DNA of 64,000 nucleotides from Pseudomonas fluorescens. GTDB lineage: Bacteria > Pseudomonadota > Gammaproteobacteria > Pseudomonadales > Pseudomonadaceae. Both the position numbers and the translations under genes were made by a program. The notes under the pieces are model-generated. The model was not told the DNA's origin. It did not search any database and saw only the letters and a program-made list of their open reading frames with translations. Position 1 is the stretch's first letter. Each line of letters opens with the position of its first letter. This document shows, piece after piece, positions 1 to 8,509 of this stretch. The stretch covers positions 186,001-250,000 of the forward strand of contig NZ_MSDF01000052.1 of the NCBI RefSeq assembly GCF_002022275.1. The letters are read 5' to 3'.

Positions 1-1640
1 CAATCGTATTGGCGCCCATGGGCCGTGACGGCTCGCTGGCGCTGATGATGCTGAACGAAGCCGGCTATCACGGCATCACGGCCGGCAACCTTGCGCAACT
101 GTGCGAAGCACTGGAACACGGCGCCGGCCTGCTGATCATTGCGGCGGAAGCCCTGCGCGGGGTGGATCTGGAGCCGCTGTTGGAGCACTTGCACCAGCAG
201 CCGGCCTGGTCGGACCTGCCCATCGTGCTGATGACCCATCACGGCGGCAACGAGCAGAACGGCTCCTCTCACCTGAGTGGGCTGTTGGGCAACGTGACGT
301 TCCTGGAACGCCCCTTCCATCCCGTAACGCTGATCAGCCTGGTCAGCGCCGCGTTGCGTGGCAGGCGGCGGCAATACGAAGCACGCGACCGCCTGGTTGA
401 CTTGAGCCAAAGCGAATTGCGCCTGCAGCGCACCCTTGAAACGCTCGAGCAACAGGTGGAAGAACGTACGGCCCAACTGCGTCATAACGAAGACGCCCTG
501 CGCCAGTCGCAGAAAATGGAGGCGGTCGGCCAGTTGACCGGCGGCATCGCCCACGACTTCAACAACATGCTCACCGGGATCATCGGCAGCCTGGAACTGC
601 TGCGAAGGCGTGTATCGCGCGGCAAGCTGGACGACCTCGATAGCCTGATCGACCTGGGCGTTACGTCCGCCAACCGCGCTGCCAGCCTCACCCATCGACT
701 TCTCGCCTTTTCCCGTCGCCAATCCCTCGATTCCAAGCCGGTTGAAATCAACCAACTGGTGAGTTCGATGGGCGAACTGTTGCAACGCAGCATTAACGAA
801 AGTATTTCACTGGATATGCGCCTTGAAGAGCAATTGTGGACGGCCGAGGCCGATCCCAACCAACTCGAAAGCGCCCTGCTCAACCTCGTCATCAATGCCC
901 GTGATGCAATGCCCAATGGCGGCCATCTGGTGGTGGAAACCACCAACCGCCATCTCGACAGTGTGTTTACCGCCGCCTACGGCACCCTCGAACCCGGCGA
1001 CTATGTGGAACTGAGCGTCAGCGACAACGGCTGCGGAATTCCGGAAAACGTCATGGACCGGGTGTTTGACCCCTTCTTCACCACCAAGCCGATTGGCCAG
1101 GGCACCGGGCTCGGGCTGTCGATGATCTACGGGTTCGCCCGGCAATCCCACGGCCATGTGACGATTCACAGTGAGGTCGGCAAAGGCACGACCGTCAGCC
1201 TGTTCCTGCCGCGTTTTGTGGGTGAGATGCAGGTGGAGACCTTGGTGAACCCGGCATTGCTACCGTTTGCCAACGCGGGCGAAACCGTGTTGATCGTCGA
1301 AGACGACCCGGCCGTGAGGGTGTTGGTCAGTGCAGTATTGAAGGAGTTGGGCTACGGCTTTGTCGAAGCAGGCGACGCCAACACGGCCGTGCCGATCATC
1401 GAGTCGGATCAGCGCATCGACCTGCTGATCAGCGACGTGGGGCTGCCCGGCATGAACGGGCGGCAACTGGCGGAAATTGGCCGGCAGATACGCCCTGGCC
1501 TCAAAGTGCTGTTCATCACCGGTTATGCCGAACACGCGGCGGTGCGGGGTGGTTTCCTGGACCCGGGGATGCAGTTGATCACCAAGCCTTTCACGTTTGA
1601 CCTGTTGACGGCAAAAGTTCGAGAGATGATCAGGGACTAG
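1..1640 (+). CDS. Sensor histidine kinase with C-terminal receiver (hybrid), 5' end outside window
   Basis: The reading frame is already open at the left edge, so the gene starts upstream; the TTG at 9 and ATG at 18 are internal. Order seen: about 115 residues with the outline of a receiver domain but no phospho-acceptor Asp (LLIIAAEAL stands where a D-containing strand is expected), a short coiled coil (about 125-160), a dimerisation/phosphoacceptor box GGIAHDFNNM, an HATPase with N, G1 and G2 motifs (NARDAMPNGG, DNGCGIP, GTGLGLSMIYG), and a C-terminal receiver with LLISDVGLPG and the conserved Lys in ITKPF. By family it autophosphorylates on His and passes phosphate to Asp. It is soluble in the part seen. 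It converges on the kinase-CheR-CheB operon, and its receiver resembles the single-domain receivers at 1666-2043 and 12685-13050, suggesting shared signalling. Input signal unknown. Confidence 0.9.
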   Translation, partial: IVLAPMGRDGSLALMMLNEAGYHGITAGNLAQLCEALEHGAGLLIIAAEALRGVDLEPLLEHLHQQPAWSDLPIVLMTHHGGNEQNGSSHLSGLLGNVTFLERPFHPVTLISLVSAALRGRRRQYEARDRLVDLSQSELRLQRTLETLEQQVEERTAQLRHNEDALRQSQKMEAVGQLTGGIAHDFNNMLTGIIGSLELLRRRVSRGKLDDLDSLIDLGVTSANRAASLTHRLLAFSRRQSLDSKPVEINQLVSSMGELLQRSINESISLDMRLEEQLWTAEADPNQLESALLNLVINARDAMPNGGHLVVETTNRHLDSVFTAAYGTLEPGDYVELSVSDNGCGIPENVMDRVFDPFFTTKPIGQGTGLGLSMIYGFARQSHGHVTIHSEVGKGTTVSLFLPRFVGEMQVETLVNPALLPFANAGETVLIVEDDPAVRVLVSAVLKELGYGFVEAGDANTAVPIIESDQRIDLLISDVGLPGMNGRQLAEIGRQIRPGLKVLFITGYAEHAAVRGGFLDPGMQLITKPFTFDLLTAKVREMIRD

Positions 1641-1656
1641 GGCTGCAGCGCAGCCC
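1640..1656. terminator. Short hairpin between convergent genes
   Basis: GGGCTGC, loop AGC, GCAGCCC: a perfect 7-bp stem that begins in the stop codon of the kinase and lies before the convergent receiver gene. There is no T-run, so termination strength is uncertain. Confidence 0.4.
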
Positions 1657-1665
1657 TTCGGTGGC

Positions 1666-2043
1666 TTAGGCCAGCAGGCGCTGGATATGCTCTTGAAGTG
1701 TGTCCAGATCAAACGGCTTGGCCAGGATCGGTGCATTGCGCGTGATCGGGCTGTTGCAGTCGAGAATTTCCTGCGGGTAACCGCTGATAAAGATCACTTT
1801 CAGTTCCGGACGCAGCTTGATCGCAGGCTCGGCGATCTGCACCCCGGAAATTCCGCCGGGCAGGCGGTAATCGGTGACCATCAAGTCCAGATGCGGCTTG
1901 GTCGCGAGAATTTCAAAGGCCTGCTCGCCATCAATCGCCTTCAAGACCCGATAACCCAGGCCGGCCAGGTATTCACCCAGCACAAACATAATCGATTCGT
2001 CGTCCTCGACGATCAGTACAACGTCTTGCGCATCTTCACTCAT
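1666..2043 (-). CDS. Single-domain response regulator (receiver only)
   Basis: A 125-residue CheY-size receiver with the acidic pair in LIVEDDES, the phospho-acceptor Asp in LMVTDYRLPGG, the Ser of IFISG and the Lys of AKPFD. There is no output domain, so it should act by protein contact or as a relay intermediate. The ATG at 2043 is preferred to one at 2064 because an AAGG lies 7 bases upstream and the receiver fold begins directly after it. It is last in the minus-strand kinase-CheR-CheB-receiver/kinase operon, 78 bases after the preceding gene. Its sequence resembles the C-terminal receiver of the convergent kinase at 1-1640, so cross-talk between the two units is likely (inference). Confidence 0.88.
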   Translation of the reverse strand: MSEDAQDVVLIVEDDESIMFVLGEYLAGLGYRVLKAIDGEQAFEILATKPHLDLMVTDYRLPGGISGVQIAEPAIKLRPELKVIFISGYPQEILDCNSPITRNAPILAKPFDLDTLQEHIQRLLA

Positions 2044-2121
2044 GGGAAGCCTTTGTCCGGTCAATTGCTGCAGTTACGACCATGGGGTCACGCAGAGGTT
2101 GCGTCGGGCTGACGATTGATT

Positions 2122-3315
2122 TCATGCCGATGCCTCAAGGGGCAGGCACACCCGGAACAAGGCGCCCTCGCCTATCTGGCTCTCGACTTCGATGGTGCCG
2201 CCATGGGCCGCCACGATCTGCTCGGAAATAAACAACCCAAGGCCCAGCCCCGCCGCGACATGGCTCGCCGAAACGCGCTCGAACTGCTGAAAAATACGCT
2301 TCTGGTTCTCTTCGCTGATGCCGATACCGCGGTCGCGCACTTCCACGCGCGCTTCACCGTGCTCGGTGTAGACGCGCACGTCCACCGGGCTCTTGGCGCC
2401 GTAGCGCAAGGCATTGGTCAGCAGGTTGGTCACCACCTGCTCGATACGGAACTCGTCCCAATTGCCCAGCACCGCGTCTTCGGCGACCAAATGCATGGAA
2501 GAGTTGGCGGCTGCCACTTGCGGGGCGAAGTTCTCCACCAGGTTGCGCACCAACTGGGTCAGGTCAAATCGCGCCGGGCGGATCGACAGTTTGCCGGTGC
2601 GAATGCGCGACACATCAAGCATGTCTTCAATCAGACGGATCAGGCTCTGGATCTGACGCTCGTCGCGGTCGACCATCGCGTGCATCTTGTCCAGCGTGAA
2701 CGCCGCGGCGTTGTCGCGGGCCAGGTGCATCTTGCGCAGTTGAGTCTCAAGGATCAGGCCATTAAGGGGCGTACGCACCTCGTGGGCAACGATCGACATG
2801 AAATCATCACGCATGCGTACCGCCTGCTCCAGCTCGGCCTGAGTGGCCTGCAGGCGCGTCAGCAGCAGTTCCTGTTCGCGACGGCTGCGCTCCAGGGCTT
2901 CAACCTGCTGTTTCATGGCCTTGCTTTGGCGGTACAGGTCGACGAACACGTTGACCTTGCTCTTGACCGCATGGATATCCAGCGGTTTATGCAGGAAGTC
3001 CACGGCGCCGCTTTCATAGCCCTTGAAGGCATAGTTGAGTTCGCGGCCGGCGGCACTGACGAACACAATCGGAATGTTTTTAGTCTTTTCGGTGCCGCGC
3101 ATCAGTTCGGCCAACTCGAAACCATTCATGCCGGGCATCTGCACGTCAAGAATCGCCATGGCGAACTCGTGTTCCAGCAACAGGGACAACGCCTCGTCGG
3201 CGCTCAGGGCCTTGAACACCTGACGGTCTTCACGCTTGATCAGCGCCTCAAGGGCCAGCAGGTTTTCCGGCAGATCGTCGACGATCAGCAGTTTGGCCTG
3301 GACAGTACTTAACAT
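2122..3315 (-). CDS. Receiver-histidine kinase (REC-HisKA-HATPase)
   Basis: A 397-residue cytoplasmic protein. An N-terminal receiver (about 7-125; LLIVDDLPEN, Asp in AILDVQMPGMNG, Lys in HKPLD) is joined by a coiled coil (about 130-170) to a kinase core: H-box FMSIVAHEVRTPL, then N (NLLTNALRYG), G1 (DRGIGIS) and G2 (GLGLGLFIS) motifs. The receiver-first layout suggests that kinase activity is controlled by phosphorylation from another kinase, most simply the large hybrid kinase of the same operon. Its start overlaps the end of the CheB gene by 7 bases, which implies translational coupling. No membrane segment is visible. Confidence 0.9.
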   Translation of the reverse strand: MLSTVQAKLLIVDDLPENLLALEALIKREDRQVFKALSADEALSLLLEHEFAMAILDVQMPGMNGFELAELMRGTEKTKNIPIVFVSAAGRELNYAFKGYESGAVDFLHKPLDIHAVKSKVNVFVDLYRQSKAMKQQVEALERSRREQELLLTRLQATQAELEQAVRMRDDFMSIVAHEVRTPLNGLILETQLRKMHLARDNAAAFTLDKMHAMVDRDERQIQSLIRLIEDMLDVSRIRTGKLSIRPARFDLTQLVRNLVENFAPQVAAANSSMHLVAEDAVLGNWDEFRIEQVVTNLLTNALRYGAKSPVDVRVYTEHGEARVEVRDRGIGISEENQKRIFQQFERVSASHVAAGLGLGLFISEQIVAAHGGTIEVESQIGEGALFRVCLPLEASA

Positions 3316-3908
3316 GGGGAATTTTCCAGGGAAGCCAGCAATGAGCCGATCTGGCTCAAGGTGAGAATATGATCAGGTGTGTGCAGGGCCAGGGCCGCCA
3401 GGGGCATCACGGCAATCCGTGCTTCCCTGGGGTCCTGGACCACGGTGGTGCCGCCCGACTGCTTGGCGTGGGCCAGCCCGCTTGCGCCGTCCTGGTTCGC
3501 GCCGGTCAACAGTATGGCGAGCAAACCTGTGCCATAGGCATCGGCGGCTGAGGCAAACAGGTAATCAATGGCGGGCCGGGAATGGTGCACGCGGTCTTCC
3601 TGGCTCAGCGACAGGCTGCGGTCGTGCTCCACCGACAGGTGATAACCGGGACCGGCGAAATACAAGGTGCCCGCTTCAATCACTTCCTTGTCCCGCGCTT
3701 CGCGTACCGGAATGCGCAAACGTCGTGCAAATACCTCCGCCAACTGGCTGCGGCGCTCATCCGGCAAATGCAGCACAGCAATCACAGGCAAGCCAAAGCC
3801 TTCGGGCAGGTCAGCGAAAATACTCAGCAACGCCTCTACACCGCCGGCAGAGGCGCCGACGACGATGGCTTCAATCCCGCGAATCGGGCTGGCTTGCGCG
3901 TCGCTCAT
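3309..3908 (-). CDS. CheB-type protein-glutamate methylesterase, catalytic domain only
   Basis: A 199-residue protein consisting only of the CheB esterase fold. The Ser nucleophile is in VVGASAGGVEALL, the His in IAVLHLPDERR, and the Asp in LLTGANQDGASG. The regulatory receiver of canonical CheB is absent. The start is the ATG at 3908, which overlaps the CheR stop as ATGA; a longer open frame upstream (to 4016) lies within cheR and is not needed. Canonical CheB removes methyl groups from chemoreceptor glutamates, but no receptor is encoded here, so the substrate is unknown. With CheR it should form a reversible methylation pair attached to a histidine-kinase relay. Confidence 0.88.
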   Translation of the reverse strand: MSDAQASPIRGIEAIVVGASAGGVEALLSIFADLPEGFGLPVIAVLHLPDERRSQLAEVFARRLRIPVREARDKEVIEAGTLYFAGPGYHLSVEHDRSLSLSQEDRVHHSRPAIDYLFASAADAYGTGLLAILLTGANQDGASGLAHAKQSGGTTVVQDPREARIAVMPLAALALHTPDHILTLSQIGSLLASLENSPC

Positions 3909-4735
3909 GATTTTCGGTAGATCCGTTCCTGTTTGACCAAGGGTTCGAATTGCTTGCTGTAGGCAGAAAAATCCAGGGTTTCCTTGCTGCCCAGCACCAG
4001 GAAGCCGCGATGACACAGCGACTCATGAAACAACCCAAACGCACGATCCTGCAATTTCTTATTGAAGTAAATCAATACGTTACGGCATGAAATTAATTGA
4101 GTTTCTGAAAAGACACTGTCGGTCGCCAGGCTATGATCAGCAAAGGTCACGTTCTCGCGCAGTGTCTTGTCGAAGATCGCGTAATCGTAGGCCGCTGTGT
4201 AGTAGTCGGCAAATGAACGTTGACCTCCGGCTTGCTGATAATTGGCCGTGTAGGCGCGCACATTCTCCAGAGAGAAGATGCCTTGCTTGGCTTTATCCAG
4301 AGACGCCGGGTTGATATCGGTGGCGTAAATGATCGTGCGCTCCAACAGGCCCTCTTCGCGCAGCAGGATGGCCATGGAGTACACCTCCTCCCCGGTGCTG
4401 CACCCGGCGATCCAGATCTTGATCGACGGGTAAGTCTTGAGCAGCGGAACGACTTCCTGGCGGATGGCCAGAAAATGCGAGGGGTCGCGAAACATCTCGC
4501 TCACCGGAATCGTCAGAAATTGCAGCAACTGCATGAACGCCGCCGGGTCATGCAGCACCCGTTCCTGCAACGCCGAAATGGTCGCGCAGTCGAACTGGCG
4601 CAGCGCGTGGGCCACGCGGCGTTTGACCGATGCACCGGAGTAATCGCGAAAGTCGTAGCTGTACTTGAGGTAAATCGCCTCGATCAACAGGCGCAGCTCA
4701 ATATCGCTGCTTTTATCCAAAAAACTGCGCTCCAC
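3905..4735 (-). CDS. CheR-type protein-glutamate O-methyltransferase
   Basis: A 276-residue SAM-dependent methyltransferase. The N-terminal helical CheR domain (about 8-65) is followed by the Rossmann fold with the SAM motif WIAGCSTGEEVYS, the acidic ATDIN strand and the signature CRNVLIYFNKKL. Translation begins at a GTG (4735-4733) that directly follows the TAA of the hybrid kinase in the same frame, with no base between and only a weak upstream ribosome-binding sequence. Coupling or low-level read-through to a kinase-CheR fusion is possible. It overlaps cheB by 4 bases. The acceptor protein is unknown, because no chemoreceptor gene is nearby. Confidence 0.9.
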   Translation of the reverse strand: MERSFLDKSSDIELRLLIEAIYLKYSYDFRDYSGASVKRRVAHALRQFDCATISALQERVLHDPAAFMQLLQFLTIPVSEMFRDPSHFLAIRQEVVPLLKTYPSIKIWIAGCSTGEEVYSMAILLREEGLLERTIIYATDINPASLDKAKQGIFSLENVRAYTANYQQAGGQRSFADYYTAAYDYAIFDKTLRENVTFADHSLATDSVFSETQLISCRNVLIYFNKKLQDRAFGLFHESLCHRGFLVLGSKETLDFSAYSKQFEPLVKQERIYRKS

Positions 4736-7700
4736 TTAAATGCGTTCCATCTTCGGCAGCCAGACGCGAATCAGTGAAAACAGGCGATCGAGGTCGATCG
4801 GCTTGGCCAGGTAATCGTTGGAACCTGCCGCAAGGCAGCGCTCCTGATCGTCCTTCATGGCCTTGGCCGTCACCGCAATAATCGGCAGCTTTTTCCAGCG
4901 CGGGTCCTGGCGGATCAAGGCAGTGGCCTCGTAACCGTCCATCTCCGGCATCATCACGTCCATCAACACCAGATCGATATCATCGACTTCATTGAGTTTA
5001 TCGATGGCTTCACGGCCGTTACGCCCGATCACCACCACGGCGCCCTTGTGCTCCAGGGCGCTGGTCAGGGCGAAAATGTTGCGCACATCGTCGTCCACCA
5101 GCAGGATTTTGCGCCCCTCGAAAACCTTGTCGCGGCTGCGTGCGGTCTTGAGCATCTTCTGGCGATCATGGGACAGCTGCGATTCCACTTTGTGCAGAAA
5201 GAGTGTGACCTCATCCAGCAGGCGCTCCGGAGAACGCGCGCCCTTGATGATGATCGAGCGCGAATACTTGCGCAGCTCGGCCTCTTCGTCGCGGGTCAGG
5301 TTGCGCCCGGTGTAGACGATCACCGGCGGGAACGAGCAGATATCCTCGGTGGCCATGCGTTTGAGCAGTTCGTTACCGAGCATGTCCGGCAGCTTGAGGT
5401 CGATGATCATGCAGTCATAGACGTTGGTGCGCAGCAGGTCGAGTGCCGCCTGGGCGTAGCCGACGTCGGTAATTTCGATGTCATCGTCGCCAATCAGGCG
5501 GGCAATGCTGTCCCGTTGCAGGTCATCGTCTTCCACCAGCAACACGCGCTTGACCTTCTGGGTCAGCTTGGCTTCCAGGCGTGCGAACACGTCCTTGAGC
5601 TCTTCGCGAGTGGTGGGTTTGACGGCATAACCGATCGCGCCCATGTGCATGGCGGCTTCGACGCGGTCTTCCACGGAAATCACATGCACCGGGATGTGGC
5701 GCGTATTGGCGTGTTCCTTGAGGCGTTGCAGCACAGTCAGCCCGGAGTGGTCCGGCAAGCGCATGTCGAGCAGGATCGCATCCGGGATGAACTCTTCGGC
5801 GAGGCCATAGCCTTCATCCGCGCCGTGGGCAACCAGGCAGTGGTAGCCCAGCTCATGCGCCAGGTCGAACAGGATACGCGCGAAATTCGGCTCGTCTTCT
5901 ACCACCAGAATGCAGCGGTTGGTGAACGGCGCCTTGTCACGGTCGTCGGCAAAACGCGGGATCTGCTTGGCGTCGGCGATGGGAAGCGGCGAAATGGCGA
6001 TGGGTTTGGGCGCCGGTGCGGCCACGACCTGACGCGGTTGCTCAATGGGGCCGGCATCTTCCTCGCGTTCCACATACTGTTCCGGCAATACCAGCGTGAA
6101 GGTGCTGCCCTTGCCGGGTTCACTGGTCACGCTGATATAACCGCCGAGCAACGTCGCCAGGTCGCGGGAAATCGACAGGCCCAGGCCGGTGCCGCCGTAG
6201 CGGCGGTTGGTGGTGCCGTCGGCCTGGCGGAACGCTTCGAAGATGCTTTCCTGCTGGTCCGGCGCAATGCCGATGCCGGAGTCGCGCACGGTGAAGGCAA
6301 TGCCCTCCCCCGAGGCGCGTGCCACCGACAGACTGACCTCGCCCTGCTCGGTGAATTTGACCGCATTCGACAGCAGGTTCTTGAGAATCTGCTCCAGACG
6401 CTGGCGATCAGTAAACAGCATGAGCGGTGCGTCTTTGTGCACTTCAACCTGAAAGCCCAGCTTACGGTCGGCCGCCAGCGGTTCGAACATACCGCGCAGG
6501 CCGTCCACCAGGCGCGCGACGCTGGAGTTTTCCGGGCGCATCTCCAGCTTGCCGGCTTCGACCTTGGAAATATCCAGGATGTCGTTGATCAGGTTGAGCA
6601 GGTCATTGCCCGCCGAATAGATCGACTCGGCAAACTTGACCTGTTCGGCGCTGAGGTTTTCCTGCGGGTTTTCGGCCAGCAGTTTGGCCAGGATCAGCGA
6701 GCTGTTGAGCGGCGTGCGCAGCTCATGGGACATGTTGGCGAGGAATTCGGACTTGTACTTGCTGGAGCGCTGCAACTCGTCGGCGCGGTCTTCCAGTTCC
6801 AGTTGGGCCTGATTGAGCTCGACGTTCTTGCGGTCCATGGCATCGCGCTGCGCGGCGAGGGTTTCGGTCTGCTCGGCAAGTTGCTCGTTGGTTTGCTCCA
6901 GCTCAGCCTGCTGGGTTTCCAGGTGGGCCTGGGATTCCTTGAGGATGCGCGACTGTTCTTCCAGCTCTTCGTTGGCGGTCTTGAGCTCTTCCTGCTGCAC
7001 TTGCAGCTCTTCGTTAAGCTGCTGGGTTTCGGCCAGCACTTCCTGCAAGCGCTGGCGATAGCGCGCGGCTTCGATGGAGGTGCCGATATTGCCGGCGATC
7101 AGTTCCAGCAGCTCCACGTCGCGCTCATCCAGGGCGCGCAGGAAGCCCAGCTCGATGACGCCGTTGACGCGGCCGTCATCGCTGGTCGGCACGACCAACA
7201 CGCTGCGCGTCGCCCCTTCGCCCAGGCCAGAGCTGACCTTGAAGTAATCCACCGGCACGTCGTCCAGGCGGATCAGGCGATCAAGCTGGGCGGCCTGCCC
7301 AACGATGCCTTCATCGCTGTAGATCGACTGTTCCTGCTGTTCCTGCTCGCGGGAGAAGCCGTACGTGGCCACGCGCTTGAGGCCGCCGTGTTCTTCACGC
7401 ACGTACAGCGCTGCAACGGCCGACCCCATGTATTGGGCGAAGAATTGAAGGATGTTGCGGCCGAGCATCGTCAAGGTGAGCTGCCCAAGCACCTGCTCGG
7501 CCAGTTCAGTCTGGCCATTGCGCAGCCAGGCTTGCTGCTCAAGGCGCGCTGCGATCTTCTGTTGTGACGCGAGATTTGCGCTGTAACTGTTTGAAAGCGA
7601 CACAAGATTCTTACGACCGGCATACGCCAGAAAGCCGCTCAAGCCGAGCACGAATGCAAGGTATAAAGTGACGCTGAGAACGGTCGTCTTGGTGACTTCC

Positions 7701-8233
7701 TCATTGCGGGTGATTCGGAACTGCTGTTCCATCGCGACCGCATCGTCATATTCCTTGCGAATTTCGTCAGTCAAACGCTTGCCACGGCCCGCCTTGACCG
7801 CGCTGCGGTAATCACCCGCCTCGCGCTGCATATCAATCATCGATTGGGCGTACTTGTTCCACTCGATCTGCAACGCTTCCAGGCGCTTGAGGCGATCGAC
7901 TTGCTGTGGGTTATCCGCCACCAGCTCCTGCAAATTGCGCAAATCCGCAATGATCCTCGGCTTGGCCACTTCATACGGGTCAAGGAAATGCTCATCGCCC
8001 GTAATCAGGAAACCGCGCATTCCGGTCTCCAGGTCCACCGTCAGCTTGGACGACTCATTGAGGTTATTGATGACCCGATCGGTGTGCTCCACCCACTGGA
8101 TAACCGACAACAAATAGGTGATCAACACGACAAAAAACACCGCACTGAGCACGCCTACGCTCAATGGCAGGGCCACGTTACGGCTCAGGAGTTTACGGAA
8201 GCTCTTTTCATCGACGGACGAAGCGGGAGTCAT
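4736..8233 (-). CDS. Membrane hybrid histidine kinase: CHASE3-GAF-HisKA-HATPase-REC-REC-REC
   Basis: A 1165-residue protein. Transmembrane helices at about 22-44 and 187-207 flank a periplasmic CHASE3 sensor. A GAF domain (about 245-385) and a long Gln/Glu-rich coiled coil (about 390-500) follow, then HisKA (FLANMSHELRTPLNS), HATPase (NLLSNAVKF, DSGIGIAP, GTGLGLSISRDL) and three receivers with acceptor Asps in LLDMRLPDHSG, IIDLKLPDM and LMDVMMPEMDGYEA. It is the apparent head of a five-gene minus-strand operon with CheR, CheB, a receiver-kinase and a lone receiver. An AAGG 8 bases before the ATG supports the start. Three receivers plus methylation enzymes suggest a relay with adaptation; the stimulus is unknown. 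From memory, not checked: similar multi-receiver kinase/CheR/CheB clusters occur in other pseudomonads. Confidence 0.93.
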   Translation of the reverse strand: MTPASSVDEKSFRKLLSRNVALPLSVGVLSAVFFVVLITYLLSVIQWVEHTDRVINNLNESSKLTVDLETGMRGFLITGDEHFLDPYEVAKPRIIADLRNLQELVADNPQQVDRLKRLEALQIEWNKYAQSMIDMQREAGDYRSAVKAGRGKRLTDEIRKEYDDAVAMEQQFRITRNEEVTKTTVLSVTLYLAFVLGLSGFLAYAGRKNLVSLSNSYSANLASQQKIAARLEQQAWLRNGQTELAEQVLGQLTLTMLGRNILQFFAQYMGSAVAALYVREEHGGLKRVATYGFSREQEQQEQSIYSDEGIVGQAAQLDRLIRLDDVPVDYFKVSSGLGEGATRSVLVVPTSDDGRVNGVIELGFLRALDERDVELLELIAGNIGTSIEAARYRQRLQEVLAETQQLNEELQVQQEELKTANEELEEQSRILKESQAHLETQQAELEQTNEQLAEQTETLAAQRDAMDRKNVELNQAQLELEDRADELQRSSKYKSEFLANMSHELRTPLNSSLILAKLLAENPQENLSAEQVKFAESIYSAGNDLLNLINDILDISKVEAGKLEMRPENSSVARLVDGLRGMFEPLAADRKLGFQVEVHKDAPLMLFTDRQRLEQILKNLLSNAVKFTEQGEVSLSVARASGEGIAFTVRDSGIGIAPDQQESIFEAFRQADGTTNRRYGGTGLGLSISRDLATLLGGYISVTSEPGKGSTFTLVLPEQYVEREEDAGPIEQPRQVVAAPAPKPIAISPLPIADAKQIPRFADDRDKAPFTNRCILVVEDEPNFARILFDLAHELGYHCLVAHGADEGYGLAEEFIPDAILLDMRLPDHSGLTVLQRLKEHANTRHIPVHVISVEDRVEAAMHMGAIGYAVKPTTREELKDVFARLEAKLTQKVKRVLLVEDDDLQRDSIARLIGDDDIEITDVGYAQAALDLLRTNVYDCMIIDLKLPDMLGNELLKRMATEDICSFPPVIVYTGRNLTRDEEAELRKYSRSIIIKGARSPERLLDEVTLFLHKVESQLSHDRQKMLKTARSRDKVFEGRKILLVDDDVRNIFALTSALEHKGAVVVIGRNGREAIDKLNEVDDIDLVLMDVMMPEMDGYEATALIRQDPRWKKLPIIAVTAKAMKDDQERCLAAGSNDYLAKPIDLDRLFSLIRVWLPKMERI

Positions 8234-8412
8234 GGGCGTGCCTTGGCCAGGTGCGGAAAAAGGGGGAGTTTGCCCGAATGTCGGGGGGCAGGGCTACGTT
8301 TCGGCGTCGATTTCCTCCAAAAACCTACAAGTCACGTGGTGTTCTCGCGCTGACTTACGCCGGTTTCGTCGGAACACTTACACAGTTCAAAACAGTTGCC
8401 TGAAGCGGCCAC

Positions 8413-8441
8413 GGAACGAAGGGGCAATGTTCGGTCACTCA
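8413..8441 (+). promoter_or_regulatory. Candidate hrp box (HrpL-type ECF sigma promoter)
   Basis: GGAACG, a 16-base spacer, then TCACTCA. The hrp-box consensus is GGAACC-N15/16-CCACNNA, so each half has one mismatch and the spacing is exact. It ends 68 bases before the ATG of the effector-like gene at 8510, a usual distance for such promoters. HrpL itself is not in the window. Confidence 0.5.
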
Positions 8442-8509
8442 AAAATGCGCCTCATGAACACGGAAGCTCTTTTGGAAGGCGTCATTTTCGACCCATTCAG
8501 GTAAGCCCT

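Noticed and set aside
5048-7567. 839-codon plus-strand open frame opposite the hybrid kinase
   Set aside because: It is antisense to a kinase with complete domain order; its His/Gln/Val-rich composition is what a high-GC gene gives in the opposite strand.
8345-8400. Second GGAAC sequence (GGAACA at about 8370) as a hrp box
   Set aside because: At 15 or 16 bases downstream there is no CCACNNA-like half.
8396-8509. N-terminal extension of the effector-like frame from an upstream TTG
   Set aside because: It would include the hrp-box-like sequence and lacks a ribosome-binding site; the ATG at 8510 has one.
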